Assembly (NCBI RefSeq): GCF_945956895.1
Contig: NZ_CAMFJF010000019.1
Coordinates: 1 to 64,000 of the forward strand
Direction of reading: 5' to 3'
DNA from: an uncultured Allobosea sp.
Lineage (GTDB): Bacteria; Pseudomonadota; Alphaproteobacteria; Rhizobiales; Beijerinckiaceae
Length of the DNA: 64,000 nucleotides
Shown: positions 1-9,077 of the stretch, piece by piece
Numbering within the stretch: position 1 is the stretch's first letter
Layout: each line of letters opens with the position of its first letter
Made by a program: the position numbers and the translations under genes
Notes under the pieces: model-generated
What the model saw: the letters and a program-made list of their open reading frames with translations, nothing else
Told to the model about the DNA's origin: nothing
Databases searched by the model: none

Positions 1-67
1 CGCACCAGCACAAATGCCGGCGCTTCACTGGATGGGTTTCTCACCGCCGCGCACAACGGATTAAGAT

Positions 68-81
68 ATGCAAATTTGCAT
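68..81. promoter_or_regulatory. Perfect 14-bp palindrome at the start of the XRE gene
   Basis: ATGCAAATTTGCAT is a perfect palindrome that overlaps the first ATG of the XRE gene and abuts a second in-frame ATG at 80. Its core TGCAAATTTGCA recurs at 246-257. If the gene really starts at 80 or 119, this site lies in the leader and could be an autoregulatory operator. That role is inferred. Confidence 0.5.
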
Positions 82-487
82 GAAATTTGGCAAAGAATCA
101 AGCGCCCTCTTGGGCGAGATGCTCGAAAAACAGCGGAAAATTGCTGGGATGAGCTATGCCGAGTTAGGCAAAGCGGCGGACGTACACTCAAGTCAGGCCA
201 GCCGGATTTGCAGAGGGCAATTCAAGACACTGAGCGGCAACGTCCTGCAAATTTGCAGGGCACTAAAGGTCGCCCCAGCCTCTGCCAAGAAGCTGGGTGC
301 ACGACAAGTTCGCGTCGGGGCGAAAGAGAAGCTCGCACGAGCAGCCGCACAGAGCGTGCTCGCTCTGTGGGACCAAACTCCTGAAGGAGCCAACCGCGTA
401 GTCCGGCTCCTAGACGATATCGTCGCCCTCGCAAGGTCGGAGCATAAGGTCGAAACGGGGATCGGCCCCCAACGCAGAGCTCAATGA
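68..487 (+). CDS. Small XRE-family helix-turn-helix regulator
   Basis: This 139-residue protein has an XRE/Cro-type DNA-binding helix-turn-helix over about residues 20-65 (MSYAELGKAADVHSSQASRI and the following segment). The basic C-terminal part has no domain I recognise. It is probably a cytoplasmic DNA-binding repressor. In-frame starts exist at 68, 80 and 119. None has a strong ribosome site, though GGGCGAG precedes 119. The coding sequence is less GC-rich than the catabolic genes that follow, and it stands alone beside a repeat-rich gap, which suggests acquired DNA. It contains two copies of the palindrome core TGCAAATTTGCA. I do not recognise a specific target or partner. Confidence 0.65.
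   Translation: MQICMKFGKESSALLGEMLEKQRKIAGMSYAELGKAADVHSSQASRICRGQFKTLSGNVLQICRALKVAPASAKKLGARQVRVGAKEKLARAAAQSVLALWDQTPEGANRVVRLLDDIVALARSEHKVETGIGPQRRAQ
244..259. promoter_or_regulatory. Perfect 16-bp palindrome inside the XRE gene
   Basis: CCTGCAAATTTGCAGG is a perfect 16-bp palindrome within the coding sequence, 177 bases after the related palindrome at 68-81, and shares its 12-bp core. Chance recurrence of a 12-bp symmetric core in a GC-rich window is unlikely. The pair may form a two-site operator for the encoded regulator (inference). Confidence 0.45.
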
Positions 488-537
488 ACAAGTTGGCCTG
501 CTGTCGGTTTGCCCCGTCGCGCCATCCGCCTTGCCGT

Positions 538-696
538 TATGTAGCCCAATTAAACGTCGCAGGCTCCACAACGCTTAATCGGGCTACATACAGGCTTGTA
601 CGACGTTCAATCGGGCTACACCGCGCGGGCAATTGGGAGCCATATCGACCGGTTTCATTGAAGAATTTTGCGTCGCTGTGCCAATAATCGGGTTAC
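538..696. repeat. Cluster of four TTAATCGGGCTACA-like repeats in a 317-base gene-free gap
   Basis: The gap between the XRE gene and hmgA (488-804) contains no convincing gene. It holds an inverted pair, 538-553 and 575-590, that are 16-base arms with one mismatch around a 21-base spacer. A direct copy CAATCGGGCTACA follows at 608-620, and a degenerate copy ATAATCGGGTTAC at 684-696. Such spaced, oriented copies look like binding sites or recombination-end remnants. I cannot assign them to a known element. Confidence 0.55.
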
Positions 697-804
697 GCCC
701 CACTCCTGAGACCAACTCAGGATCGGCAGCCGATATGACTTGGCTACCGTCTGTTTGCCGTCTTGTTTATTCGGCCGCCTTGCGGCCGGCGCGCCCTCCC
801 AAGC

Positions 805-2157
805 TCAAGGCTTGTTCGTATCGAAATGCTTGGTCAGCTTGTGGCCGTAGCCGCCATAATCGCGCTGGAGTGAATCCGAACCGGCGGCGAAGGCTGTGAC
901 CTGCTGCGGGAACCGAGTCTCGAACATGAAGGCCAGCGTGCCCTCGAGCTTGTGCGGCTTCAATTCGACATTGCTCGCCTTCTCGAAGGCATCCATGTCC
1001 GGCCCGTGCGGCAGCATGGTGTTGTGCAGCGAGATGCCGCCCGGCACGAAGCCGCCGCCGGTCTTGGCGTCGTAGACGCCGTAGACCAGCCCCATGAACT
1101 CGCTCATCACGTTCATATGGTACCAGGGCGGCCGGAAGGTGTTTTCGGCCACCAGCCAGCGATCCGAGAAGATGACGAAGTCGATATTGGCGGTGCCGGG
1201 CGTCTCAGACGGCGAGGTCAGCACCGTAAAGATCGAGGGATCGGCATGATCGTAGAGGATCGGTCCGACCGGGGAAAAGCGCCTGAGATCATACTTGTAC
1301 GGGGCGTAGTTGCCATGCCAGGCGACGACATCGAGCGGCGAATGCTCGATATCGGCGGCCCAGAGATTGCCGCCCCATTTCACATACATCTTCGAGGGCG
1401 CGTCGCGATCCTCATAGGCTGCGACCGGTGTCAGGAAATCGCGCGGATTCGCGAGACAGTTGGCGCCGATCGGCCCCCGCTCCGGCAAGGTGAAGGCGCC
1501 GCCATAGTTCTCGCAGATATAGCCACGGGCCGGGCCGTCCCGGAGCTCGACGCGGATCTTCACGCCGCGCGGGATCACGGCGATCTCACCGGGCTCGATG
1601 TCGATGATGCCGAACTCGGTCCAGAGCCTGAGATCGCCCTGCTGCGGCACGAACAGCATCTCGCCATCGGCATTATAGAAGTACTCGTCCACCATCGAGC
1701 GCGTGATCAGGTAGACATGCGCGCCCATGCCGCCCTGGCTGCCGGCATCGCCGGCGGTGGTCATGCTGCGGATGCCCTCGACGAAAGAGATCGGCTCCGA
1801 CGGGATCGGGATCGGGCTCCAGCGCAGCGGCGCGATCGGCATGTCGACCTCGCGGGCCGGCGCCGTGCGCCAGAACCCGGCATCGACCTTCCGGAATTCG
1901 TTCCAATGCGCCACGGTCGGCCGGATGCGGTAGAGCCAGGAGCGTTCGTTGGTGGTGCGCGGCGCGGTGAAGGGCGAGCCGGAAAGCTGCTCGGCATAGA
2001 GCCCGTAGGCGCATTTCTGCGGCGAATTGCGTCCCAGCGGCAGGGCGCCCGGCAGTGCCTCGGTCTCGAAGCCGTTGCCGAAGCCCGACATGTAACCGGT
2101 CGCGATGGCGCTCTCAGTCCTGGCGGCACCGGCATGGGCCGGGTTCTGAACGTTCAT
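805..2157 (-). CDS. hmgA: Homogentisate 1,2-dioxygenase
   Basis: This 450-residue cytoplasmic non-haem iron dioxygenase opens the ring of homogentisate to give maleylacetoacetate, in tyrosine/phenylalanine catabolism. Family landmarks include [11 protein letters not shown] near the N-terminus and the iron-ligand region [14 protein letters not shown], with His and Glu six apart, followed by the ligand His of [11 protein letters not shown]. The open frame extends upstream to 2454. The start at 2157 is chosen because it gives normal family length and is preceded by GAGGAGAGGG, whereas the extension would run through the divergent MarR gene. It is divergent from the MarR gene, about 105 bases away. 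fahA lies nearby and maiA is about 12 kb away, completing the lower pathway. Confidence 0.96.
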   Translation of the reverse strand: MNVQNPAHAGAARTESAIATGYMSGFGNGFETEALPGALPLGRNSPQKCAYGLYAEQLSGSPFTAPRTTNERSWLYRIRPTVAHWNEFRKVDAGFWRTAPAREVDMPIAPLRWSPIPIPSEPISFVEGIRSMTTAGDAGSQGGMGAHVYLITRSMVDEYFYNADGEMLFVPQQGDLRLWTEFGIIDIEPGEIAVIPRGVKIRVELRDGPARGYICENYGGAFTLPERGPIGANCLANPRDFLTPVAAYEDRDAPSKMYVKWGGNLWAADIEHSPLDVVAWHGNYAPYKYDLRRFSPVGPILYDHADPSIFTVLTSPSETPGTANIDFVIFSDRWLVAENTFRPPWYHMNVMSEFMGLVYGVYDAKTGGGFVPGGISLHNTMLPHGPDMDAFEKASNVELKPHKLEGTLAFMFETRFPQQVTAFAAGSDSLQRDYGGYGHKLTKHFDTNKP

Positions 2158-2230
2158 GATGGCGCCCTCTCCTCGCGACGGCCTTGGGCCGGCGGCATGC
2201 CCTGCGTGGGCTCTGTTCGAGATGGTTGCT

Positions 2231-2259
2231 TTGGTAACTGTCGATTTTGTAACTAACAA
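2231..2259. promoter_or_regulatory. Candidate hmgA promoter and MarR operator
   Basis: This AT-rich patch lies in the hmgA-marR divergent gap. GTAACT occurs twice in the same orientation, at 2234-2239 and 2249-2254. On the minus strand TTGTTA (2259-2254), a 17-base spacer and TACCAA (2236-2231) make a weak sigma70-like promoter for hmgA that the repeats overlap. Repression of hmgA by the MarR protein here is inferred. Confidence 0.4.
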
Positions 2260-2262
2260 GGC

Positions 2263-2697
2263 ATGTCGAAACTCGCGCTCGAACTCTTTCTGCCCTATCG
2301 CCTCAACCGCCTGAGCTCGGCTGTCTCGCAACAGTTCCGGGCGGTCTATGGGCCGCATCACGACCTGACCGTGCCGGAATGGCGGGTGCTGGCCACCCTC
2401 GCCCAGTTCGGCACCATGACGGCGAAGGCCATCGGCAAGCATTCCTCGATGCACAAGACCAAGGTCAGCCGGGCGGTGCGGGCGCTGGAGGAGCGGCGCT
2501 GGCTCGTCAGGCGCGAGAGCGAGCAGGACCGGCGCGAGGAAAGCCTGTCCCTGACGGCGTCTGGCCTACATGCTTATCGCGAGATCGTGCCCCGCGCACT
2601 GGCTTTCGAGGCGGGCATCCTCGCCGCGCTCGGCCCCCATGCCGAACCCTTGCTCGAAGCGCTCGCGCTGATGGAGGAGCGTTTCCCCGTCGATTGA
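2263..2697 (+). CDS. MarR-family transcriptional regulator
   Basis: This 144-residue winged-helix protein has a MarR fold. The segment [20 protein letters not shown] is followed by the recognition helix around [20 protein letters not shown] and the wing [16 protein letters not shown], over roughly residues 34-100. MarR proteins bind as dimers to palindromic or repeated sites and respond to small ligands, often aromatic acids. It sits divergent from hmgA and directly upstream of fahA, so control of the homogentisate genes is the likely job. Spacing to its own putative operator is under 10 bases and only a weak AAGG precedes the ATG. Its translation may therefore be low, or nearly leaderless. 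Confidence 0.88.
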   Translation: MSKLALELFLPYRLNRLSSAVSQQFRAVYGPHHDLTVPEWRVLATLAQFGTMTAKAIGKHSSMHKTKVSRAVRALEERRWLVRRESEQDRREESLSLTASGLHAYREIVPRALAFEAGILAALGPHAEPLLEALALMEERFPVD

Positions 2698-2794
2698 GCG
2701 CCCCGCGTCCCAAGCGCTGGGGACAGAGCCCGGCCCACTCTTCCGACTAGGCTCGCTGCCGAACTGGCCGAGTCAGAACGGAACGGATGAGCCA

Positions 2795-4159
2795 ATGCAG
2801 GGCAGCACTCTCGAAGCGCGGGCCGAAAACCCGCCTAGCCCCACCTCCTCCGCCGTCGCGCTCGACGCCAGCCACGATCCGGCCTTGCGGAGCTGGGTCA
2901 AGTCGGCGCGGGATCATGCGGAATTCCCGATCCAGAACCTGCCCTTCGGCGTGTTCTCGCCCGAGGGCGAAGCGGCTCGCGGCGGCGTCGCCATCGGTGA
3001 CGAGATTCTTGACCTGGCGGCGCTTGCGGCGTCCGATCTCTGCGCAGGCTTGGAGGAGATCGTCGCAGCCGCCGCAGCTCCGACCCTGAACGGTTTCCTT
3101 GGCCTCGGAACGGCTGCCCGGAAGCGCCTGCGGGCGCGGCTCTCGGCCCTGCTGGCGGAAGGCTCGCCCGCGCAGGCTACGCTGAAACCGATGCTGCATC
3201 CGGCACGGAATTGCACGCTCGGCCTGCCTGCGCGGATCGGCGATTACACGGACTTCTATGCCGGCATCCAGCACGCCATGAATATCGGCTCGCTGCTGCG
3301 GCCGGACAACCCGCTCTTGCCGAACTACAAGCATATCCCGATCGGCTATCACGGTCGGGCCTCGTCGATCCGGCCTTCGGGGGGGCCGTTCACGCGGCCC
3401 AACGGCCAGCGCAAGCGGCCGGACGAGACGCAGCCCAGCTTCGGCCCCTGCCGCAATCTCGACTACGAGTTGGAGCTGGGCATCTGGATCGGTCCCGGCA
3501 ACACGCTGGGCTCCGCCATTCCGATCGACGAAGCCGATGACCGGATCGCCGGCTTCTGCCTGCTGAACGACTGGTCGGCGCGCGATATCCAGGCCTGGGA
3601 ATACCAGCCGCTCGGCCCCTTCCTGTCCAAGGGCTTTGCCACCACGATCTCGCCCTGGATCGTCACGCCGGAGGCGCTGGCGCCCTTCCGGAAGGCTCAG
3701 ACGCCGCGCCCTGAAGGCGATCCGGTAGCCCTGCCCTATCTCAGCCCAGCCGATACCACTGCACCCCATGCGCTCGACATCACGCTGGAGGTCTTCATCG
3801 AGACCGCTTCCATGCGCGCGAACGGCCTGGCGCCGCACCGGCTCTCGCTCGGCAGCACGCGCGATCTCTACTGGACGCCGGCGCAGTTCGTCGCCCATCA
3901 CAGCTCGAACGGCTGCAATCTCGAACCCGGCGATCTCTTCGGCTCCGGCACGATCTCTGGCCGCGACCCCGGCTCCTTCGGCAGCCTGATGGAGATCACA
4001 CGCGGCGGCCGCGAGCCAATCGCGCTGCCCAATGGCGAAAGCCGGACCTATCTCGTCGACGGCGACGCGATCGTCATGCGCGCCAGCGCCCGGCGCGAGG
4101 GCTTCGCCGATATCGGCTTCGGCGAGTGCCGGGCCGAGGTGCTGCCGGCGCGCGGCTGA
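2795..4159 (+). CDS. fahA: Fumarylacetoacetase
   Basis: This 454-residue enzyme hydrolyses fumarylacetoacetate to fumarate and acetoacetate, the last step of homogentisate degradation. The C-terminal FAH catalytic domain is clear. DYTDFYAG and HAMNIGSLLRP carry the metal Asp and general-base His. DYELELGIWIG holds the two metal glutamates, and LLNDWSARDIQAWEYQPLG the next metal Asp. The N-terminal SH3-like domain spans about residues 35-150. It is somewhat longer than usual (about 420), with a low-complexity N-terminal extension, so the true start could be downstream. It follows the MarR gene by 97 bases, and the GntR gene follows within 90 bases. Confidence 0.95.
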   Translation: MQGSTLEARAENPPSPTSSAVALDASHDPALRSWVKSARDHAEFPIQNLPFGVFSPEGEAARGGVAIGDEILDLAALAASDLCAGLEEIVAAAAAPTLNGFLGLGTAARKRLRARLSALLAEGSPAQATLKPMLHPARNCTLGLPARIGDYTDFYAGIQHAMNIGSLLRPDNPLLPNYKHIPIGYHGRASSIRPSGGPFTRPNGQRKRPDETQPSFGPCRNLDYELELGIWIGPGNTLGSAIPIDEADDRIAGFCLLNDWSARDIQAWEYQPLGPFLSKGFATTISPWIVTPEALAPFRKAQTPRPEGDPVALPYLSPADTTAPHALDITLEVFIETASMRANGLAPHRLSLGSTRDLYWTPAQFVAHHSSNGCNLEPGDLFGSGTISGRDPGSFGSLMEITRGGREPIALPNGESRTYLVDGDAIVMRASARREGFADIGFGECRAEVLPARG

Positions 4160-4245
4160 AGCAAACGCCGCTGTCCCCTGCTCTGGTGACAGCGGACGCG
4201 GTATGGCTTCGGCATCATCGGATCGACGCTGCCTTCGGGGATCGC

Positions 4246-4986
4246 ATGCAGAAGCGCTTCACACTCGCTGCTTCGGAGCAGCCGCCGGGAGACGCCGAAA
4301 AGGGTACGCTCGGTCGGCGGCGCTCCGGCGATGCCTATGAAACCCTGCGCAACGCCATCCTCTCCGGCGAGATACGCCCGAACGAGCCGCTGATCGAGGC
4401 GGATATCGCGGCTGCGCTCGCCGTCAGCCGCACGCCGGTGCGCGAGGCCTTGCAGCGGCTCGCCGTCGAGCAGTTGATCGTGCCGCGCCGCCGCGGCTGG
4501 GCCGTGCGCGAGATCACCGCCGTCGAGGCCAGCGAGAATTCGGAAGTCCGTGCCGCGCTGGAGGGTTATGCCGCGCGGCTCGCCGCCGAGCGGGCAACCG
4601 ATGACGAGATCGCGGCCGTCGCGGCCGTGCATGCCCGCCGCGTCGCCAGCGACCCGGCCGACGACCGCACCCGCGTCGAGACTAATCGCGAGTTTCACGG
4701 CATCATCGTCAGCGCCGCCCGCAACGAGAAGCTGCGTGACGCGATCCTCCGCTCGGGCCGGTTCTATTTCAACGGCTCGGTCGCCCGGATGACCTCGCCG
4801 GCCGAATTCCGCCTCAGCAACGAGGATCACGAGATCATCCTGCAGGCCCTGCTGGCACGCGACGGCGACCGGGCGGAGCAGGCGATGCGCAAGCACATCA
4901 TGCGCACCTTCCATATCTTCCGCGAGCTCTCCTACCCCGCCCATGGCGCGCCTTCGCTGGCGCCGCTGCATGGCTCGGAAGGTTAA
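4246..4986 (+). CDS. GntR-family regulator with FCD domain
   Basis: This 246-residue regulator has an N-terminal winged helix (YETLRNAILSGEIRPNEPL through VSRTPVREALQRLAVE, about residues 25-90), typical of the FadR subfamily. An all-helical FCD ligand-binding domain follows (residues 95-235), with the metal-binding-type histidines in NREFHGIIV and KHIMRTFHIF. The open frame begins at 4126 inside fahA. The ATG at 4246 behind GGGGATCGC gives normal length. It precedes the branched-chain-type ABC importer by 127 bases on the same strand, so it probably controls that transporter and the oxidoreductases behind it. The effector is unknown, and FCD regulators usually sense small carboxylic acids. 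Confidence 0.88.
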   Translation: MQKRFTLAASEQPPGDAEKGTLGRRRSGDAYETLRNAILSGEIRPNEPLIEADIAAALAVSRTPVREALQRLAVEQLIVPRRRGWAVREITAVEASENSEVRAALEGYAARLAAERATDDEIAAVAAVHARRVASDPADDRTRVETNREFHGIIVSAARNEKLRDAILRSGRFYFNGSVARMTSPAEFRLSNEDHEIILQALLARDGDRAEQAMRKHIMRTFHIFRELSYPAHGAPSLAPLHGSEG

Positions 4987-5028
4987 CCGCCGCGATGTCC
5001 CACGTCGCTGTGACAGATGCCCGCCGCC

Positions 5029-5058
5029 GGCCCGCTATGATCCCCACAGGATCGGGCC
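5029..5058. promoter_or_regulatory. Interrupted inverted repeat upstream of the ABC importer
   Basis: In the 127-base leader between the GntR gene and the binding-protein gene, GGCCC (5029-5033) and GATCC (5039-5043) pair with GGATC (5049-5053) and GGGCC (5054-5058), leaving a five-base loop and a five-base bulge. It could be a GntR operator or an mRNA hairpin. No clear -35/-10 is visible. Confidence 0.3.
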
Positions 5059-5113
5059 GCCATGTGCCGACGACCTCAACGACACAACAAGCCGACGACC
5101 AGGGAGAGAGACG

Positions 5114-6322
5114 ATGAGCGTGAACAAGACCGCAGCCGGCCTGACGCTGGCCGCCAGCCTGCTGATCGGGGCCGCAGCCGGCGCGCAGGAGCCGGGCATC
5201 ACCGACAAGGCGATCAAGATCGGCATCTTCGGCCCGCTATCGGGCCCGAACATGGCCTATGGCTTCGACGTCGTGAACGCCGCGAAGATGTACTACGACA
5301 AGATCAACAAGGAAGGCGGCATCCACGGCCGCAAGATCGAGTATGTCGTCGAGGACGATCGCTGCAACGCCAATGACTTGGTTGCGGCGGTGAAGAAGCT
5401 GGTCGAGCAGGAAAACGTCTTCATGCTCAATGGTGGCTCGTGCTCGGCCGCCGTCGTTGCCGCCAAGGACTATGTCGTCCGTAACAAGGTGCCCTACCTG
5501 ATGCTGAACGCATCGGGCGACGGCGCGCTGTTCCCGCCGACCGACTACATCTTCGGCGCCTATTCGATCTCGCAATACGCCGTCGGCGGCGCGATGGTCG
5601 AGTTCGCCGCCAAGCAGTTCGGCGCCAAGAACGTCGCCTATATCAACCATGACGACGCCTATGGCGCCTGGAACCTGGAAGGCTCGAAGAAGGACGCCGA
5701 GGTCAACGGCGTGAAGCTCTCGGTCGAGTCGATCAATCCCGGCATCAACGACGTCACCGCGCCCTTCCTGAAGGTGCGCGCCGCCAATCCGGACGCGATC
5801 CTGCTGGTCACCTATGCCCGCCCGGCGGCGCTGCTGATCAAGAAGGCGGCCGAGATGGGCTTCAACAAGCCGATCATCCTTTCGGTCACCGGCACGGCGA
5901 GCTTGAACCAGCTCGCCGAGAATGTCGGCAAGGACGCGCTCAAGAATTTCTACACCCAGGAAGTCATGATCGACTCCCCCGGCGGCGCCAAGCTGAAGCC
6001 GATCTACGACATGTACAAGGCGGCCTATCCGGAACTCGCGGCCAAGCCCGACCATCCGCAGACCTACATGCCCTATGGCATCCCGCCTGCGATGTCGCTG
6101 GTCAAGGCGCTGCAGGATGCCGGCCCGAACCCGACCCGCGAGAAGGTGCTCACCGCGCTGAAGACGCAGGATTTCGACTCGGGCGTCATGGCCGGCCGCA
6201 TGCAGTTCGGCCCGGAGCAGCGCGCCGCCAACCGCTCGACGATCTTCATCAAATATGACGGCACGACGATGGCCCCGCTGCCGGGCGTCTTCACCAGCCG
6301 CTGGACCTACCAGGCGAAGTGA
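5114..6322 (+). CDS. Branched-chain-type ABC importer, periplasmic binding protein
   Basis: This 402-residue protein has a Sec signal peptide (MSVNKTAAGLTLAASLLIGA, cleavage near AGA/QEP at about residue 24) and a type I periplasmic-binding fold of the LivJ/Peripla_BP_6 family (IKIGIFGPLSGPNMAYG; NGGSCSAAVVAAKDYV; YINHDDAYG). The open frame starts further upstream. The ATG at 5114 is chosen because AGGGAGAGAG precedes it and the signal peptide begins there. Members bind branched-chain amino acids, amides, urea or aromatic acids. Given the oxidoreductases and homogentisate genes around it, an aromatic or hydroaromatic acid is more likely than leucine (inference). It is the first gene of a five-gene transporter set. 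Confidence 0.9.
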   Translation: MSVNKTAAGLTLAASLLIGAAAGAQEPGITDKAIKIGIFGPLSGPNMAYGFDVVNAAKMYYDKINKEGGIHGRKIEYVVEDDRCNANDLVAAVKKLVEQENVFMLNGGSCSAAVVAAKDYVVRNKVPYLMLNASGDGALFPPTDYIFGAYSISQYAVGGAMVEFAAKQFGAKNVAYINHDDAYGAWNLEGSKKDAEVNGVKLSVESINPGINDVTAPFLKVRAANPDAILLVTYARPAALLIKKAAEMGFNKPIILSVTGTASLNQLAENVGKDALKNFYTQEVMIDSPGGAKLKPIYDMYKAAYPELAAKPDHPQTYMPYGIPPAMSLVKALQDAGPNPTREKVLTALKTQDFDSGVMAGRMQFGPEQRAANRSTIFIKYDGTTMAPLPGVFTSRWTYQAK

Positions 6323-6414
6323 TCGCTACGGGCGGGCCATTCGGCCCTCCCTCATGAGACCGGGCGGCGGTATTCGCGCCGCCGCCCTTCCCTGACCTGA
6401 GCATCGGGCCGGAT

Positions 6415-7317
6415 ATGGACCTGCAACTCGCGCTGATCTTCCTGCAGCAAGGCATCGCCTCGGGCCTCGTCTCGGGCAGTGTCTATGCCCTGCTGGCGCT
6501 CGCCATCGTGGTGATCTTCAAGACCTCGGACGTGCCGAACTTCGCCCAGGGCGAGGTCTTCATGGCGGCGGGCTATGTCGCGCTCTACCTCTTCGTCTTC
6601 CAGAAGATGCCGATCTGGGTCGTGCTGCCGGCGACGCTGGTCGTGGCCTTCCTCGCCATGGCGCTGTTCCGCCGTTTCGTGCTCGATCAGGTCGCGAAAT
6701 CGGCCAAGGACCTCGTCTATCTCGTCATCGCGACGCTCGGCCTGTCCTATGTCCTGAAGGGCCTCGTGCGCCGCACCGGATTCGGCGACACGCCGCGCTC
6801 CTTCCCGGCGCTGGTGCCGACCGATTCCATCATGATCGGCCAAGCCTCGGTGACGCTGCTCGACCTCGCGATCTTCGGCACCGCCGTGACGGTGATGGCC
6901 GCCTTCTTCTGGATGTTCAACTACACCAAGACCGGCCGGGCCATGCGCGCCGTCGGCATGAACCCGAAGGCCGCCCAGCTCGTCGGCGTCGACCTGCGCC
7001 GTTGCCATATGCTGATCTGGGGCCTGTCGGGCGTGATCTCCGCCATCGCGGCGCTGCTGATCTCGCCGAAGATCCTGATGACCGCCGATATGGGCTCGAT
7101 CGTCATGCTCGCCTTCGCGGCGGCCATTGTCGGCGGCTTCTCTAGCCTGCCCGGCGCCGTGGTTGGTGGCTTCGTTATCGGCATCGTCGAGAACATGGTC
7201 GGGCTGTTCATCTCGTCGCGCGCCATCGTGCTCGCGCCCTTCCTCGCCATCCTGATCGTGCTCGTCCTGCGTCCGCAGGGCCTGTTCGGCGGGAAGCTGA
7301 CGATCAAGAAGGTCTGA
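6415..7317 (+). CDS. Branched-chain-type ABC importer, permease (LivH-like)
   Basis: This 300-residue inner-membrane permease has about eight hydrophobic segments and belongs to the LivH half of the BPD_transp_2 family. Recognisable features are the opening ALIFLQQGIASGLVSGSVYA, the conserved AMRAVGMNPKAAQLVGVD cytoplasmic loop that contacts the ATPase, and the C-terminal glycine-rich segment VGGFSSLPGAVVGG. It forms the channel with the LivM-like protein encoded just downstream (six-base gap). About 90 bases separate it from the binding-protein gene, where a short GC-rich stretch could attenuate transcription so that more binding protein is made. Confidence 0.93.
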   Translation: MDLQLALIFLQQGIASGLVSGSVYALLALAIVVIFKTSDVPNFAQGEVFMAAGYVALYLFVFQKMPIWVVLPATLVVAFLAMALFRRFVLDQVAKSAKDLVYLVIATLGLSYVLKGLVRRTGFGDTPRSFPALVPTDSIMIGQASVTLLDLAIFGTAVTVMAAFFWMFNYTKTGRAMRAVGMNPKAAQLVGVDLRRCHMLIWGLSGVISAIAALLISPKILMTADMGSIVMLAFAAAIVGGFSSLPGAVVGGFVIGIVENMVGLFISSRAIVLAPFLAILIVLVLRPQGLFGGKLTIKKV

Positions 7318-7323
7318 AGCCCC

Positions 7324-8307
7324 GTGTCGTCGCCTCCTCTCGCATCACCAGTGCCGGCAAGGCGCGCGCTCTCCGGCACCGCCCTGATCGGGCTCGTCGC
7401 GGCCGTGATCGTCGCCGTTGCGCTACCCGTCTTCACCTCGGGTTATGTCGTCTACATCGCCAACCTGCTGCTGGTCTTCGTGGTGCTTTGCCTCGGCCTG
7501 CACATCGTCATCGGCGAGACCGGCCAGTTCTCGATGGCTCATGCCGCCTTCTACGGCATCGGCATCTATGCGAGCGCGCTCGCCAACCGCGCGGTCGACC
7601 TGCCCTACCCCGTCGCCATGCTGTTCGGCGCGCTGGTCGCCGGCGCTGTCGGACTGTTCATCGGTGCGCTCGCGCTCCGGATGCGCGACATCTATCTCGC
7701 GCTCGCCACCTTCGCCTTCGGCGAGGCGATGCAATGGGTCTTCGCCAACTGGGACAGCGTCACCAACGGCCCGAACGGCCTCCGCATCAGCCCGGCCCGC
7801 TTCGGGCCGATCGAGATCCTCAGCGACAAGCAAGCCTATCCCTTCGTGCTGTTCTTCTGCCTCGTGATGATCGGGCTCACCGTCGCGATCTCGCGCTCAC
7901 GGCTCGGCCGTTCCTTCCGAGCCGTGCGGGAATCCGAGGTCGCGGCGATGGCGATGGGCATCGACGTGCGCCGCGCCCGCATCGTCTCCTTCGGGCTCTC
8001 GGCTGCGATCGCGGGCTTCGCCGGCGGCATGTTCGGCCTGTTCCAGACCTTCATCCACCCGGACAGCCTGGGCTTCCAGACCACGATCCTCGTGCTCACC
8101 ATGGTCGTCGTCGGCGGTCTCGGCTCGATCGCGGGCGCCATCGGCGGGGCGATCGTCTTCGGGCTGATCTCGGAGGTGCTGCGCCAGGCGCCGCAATACC
8201 AGGAGATCATCTACGGCGCGATCCTGATCCTGTTCATGATGTATGCGCCGCGCGGCCTCTTCGCCTTCATCGGCGACCGCATCCGGGAGGCGCGCCATGG
8301 TCGCTGA
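7324..8307 (+). CDS. Branched-chain-type ABC importer, permease (LivM-like)
   Basis: This 327-residue multi-spanning permease is of the LivM type. It has LCLGLHIVIGETGQFSMAHAAFYG near the first membrane segments, the coupling-loop motif SFRAVRESEVAAMAMGID, and VVVGGLGSIAGAIGGA near the C-terminus. Translation appears to start at GTG 7324, only six bases behind the LivH-like stop, so the pair is translationally coupled. A later start would remove the first hydrophobic helix. The C-terminus overlaps the following ATPase gene by 11 bases. Confidence 0.92.
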   Translation: MSSPPLASPVPARRALSGTALIGLVAAVIVAVALPVFTSGYVVYIANLLLVFVVLCLGLHIVIGETGQFSMAHAAFYGIGIYASALANRAVDLPYPVAMLFGALVAGAVGLFIGALALRMRDIYLALATFAFGEAMQWVFANWDSVTNGPNGLRISPARFGPIEILSDKQAYPFVLFFCLVMIGLTVAISRSRLGRSFRAVRESEVAAMAMGIDVRRARIVSFGLSAAIAGFAGGMFGLFQTFIHPDSLGFQTTILVLTMVVVGGLGSIAGAIGGAIVFGLISEVLRQAPQYQEIIYGAILILFMMYAPRGLFAFIGDRIREARHGR

Positions 8308-9077
8308 AAACATGGCCGCTGAGACCGCCGCCCCCTTCCTCGATGTCGAGGGCCTCACCATCCGCTTCGGCGGGCTCACCGCCGTCGGCGGGCTCGACAT
8401 GGCCGTCGCGAAGGGGTCGATCCATGCGCTGATCGGCCCCAACGGCGCCGGCAAGTCGACGACCTTCAACTGCATTTCGCGCTTCTACACGCCGAGCGAA
8501 GGCCGCATCACCTATGACGGGCGCGACATCACCCGCATGCCGGCCCGCGAGATGGCGGGTCTGGGCATCGCCCGCAGCTTCCAGAACCTCGAACTCTTCG
8601 GCGAGCTCACCGTCTTCGAGAACGTGCTGATCGGCGCCCATGTCCATGCCGGCCGCTCCTGGCGCGACGCGATCAGCGCCCGCCCGCGCGGCATCGTCGA
8701 GCATGTCGATGAGTTGCTGGAGCGCACGGGCCTGACCTCCTACGCGCAGACCAAGGCGCGCAATCTCGATTTCGGCCACCAGAAGATGGTCGAGATCGCC
8801 CGCGCGCTCGCCATCCGCCCCAAGCTCCTGCTGCTCGACGAGCCGGCCGCCGGCCTGCGCAACCGCGAGATCGCGGCGCTCGACCGCCTGCTCTGCGAAT
8901 TGCGCGAGCGCGACGGCCTCACGATCCTCCTGGTCGAGCATGTCATGCAGTTGGTCATGTCGATCTCGGACAGGATCACGGTGCTGAGCTTCGGCACCAA
9001 GATCGCCGAGGGCACGGCCGCCGAAGTGCGCGCCAACCCGGCCGTGATCGAAGCCTATCTCGGCCGCGAGGCGGCCC

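Noticed and set aside
538-590. Integron attC site
   Set aside because: The inverted repeat lacks the RYYYAAC/GTTRRRY core sites and no integrase is nearby.
484-899. Short open frames between the XRE gene and hmgA
   Set aside because: They lack ribosome sites and family motifs and run through the repeat cluster or the hmgA 3' end.
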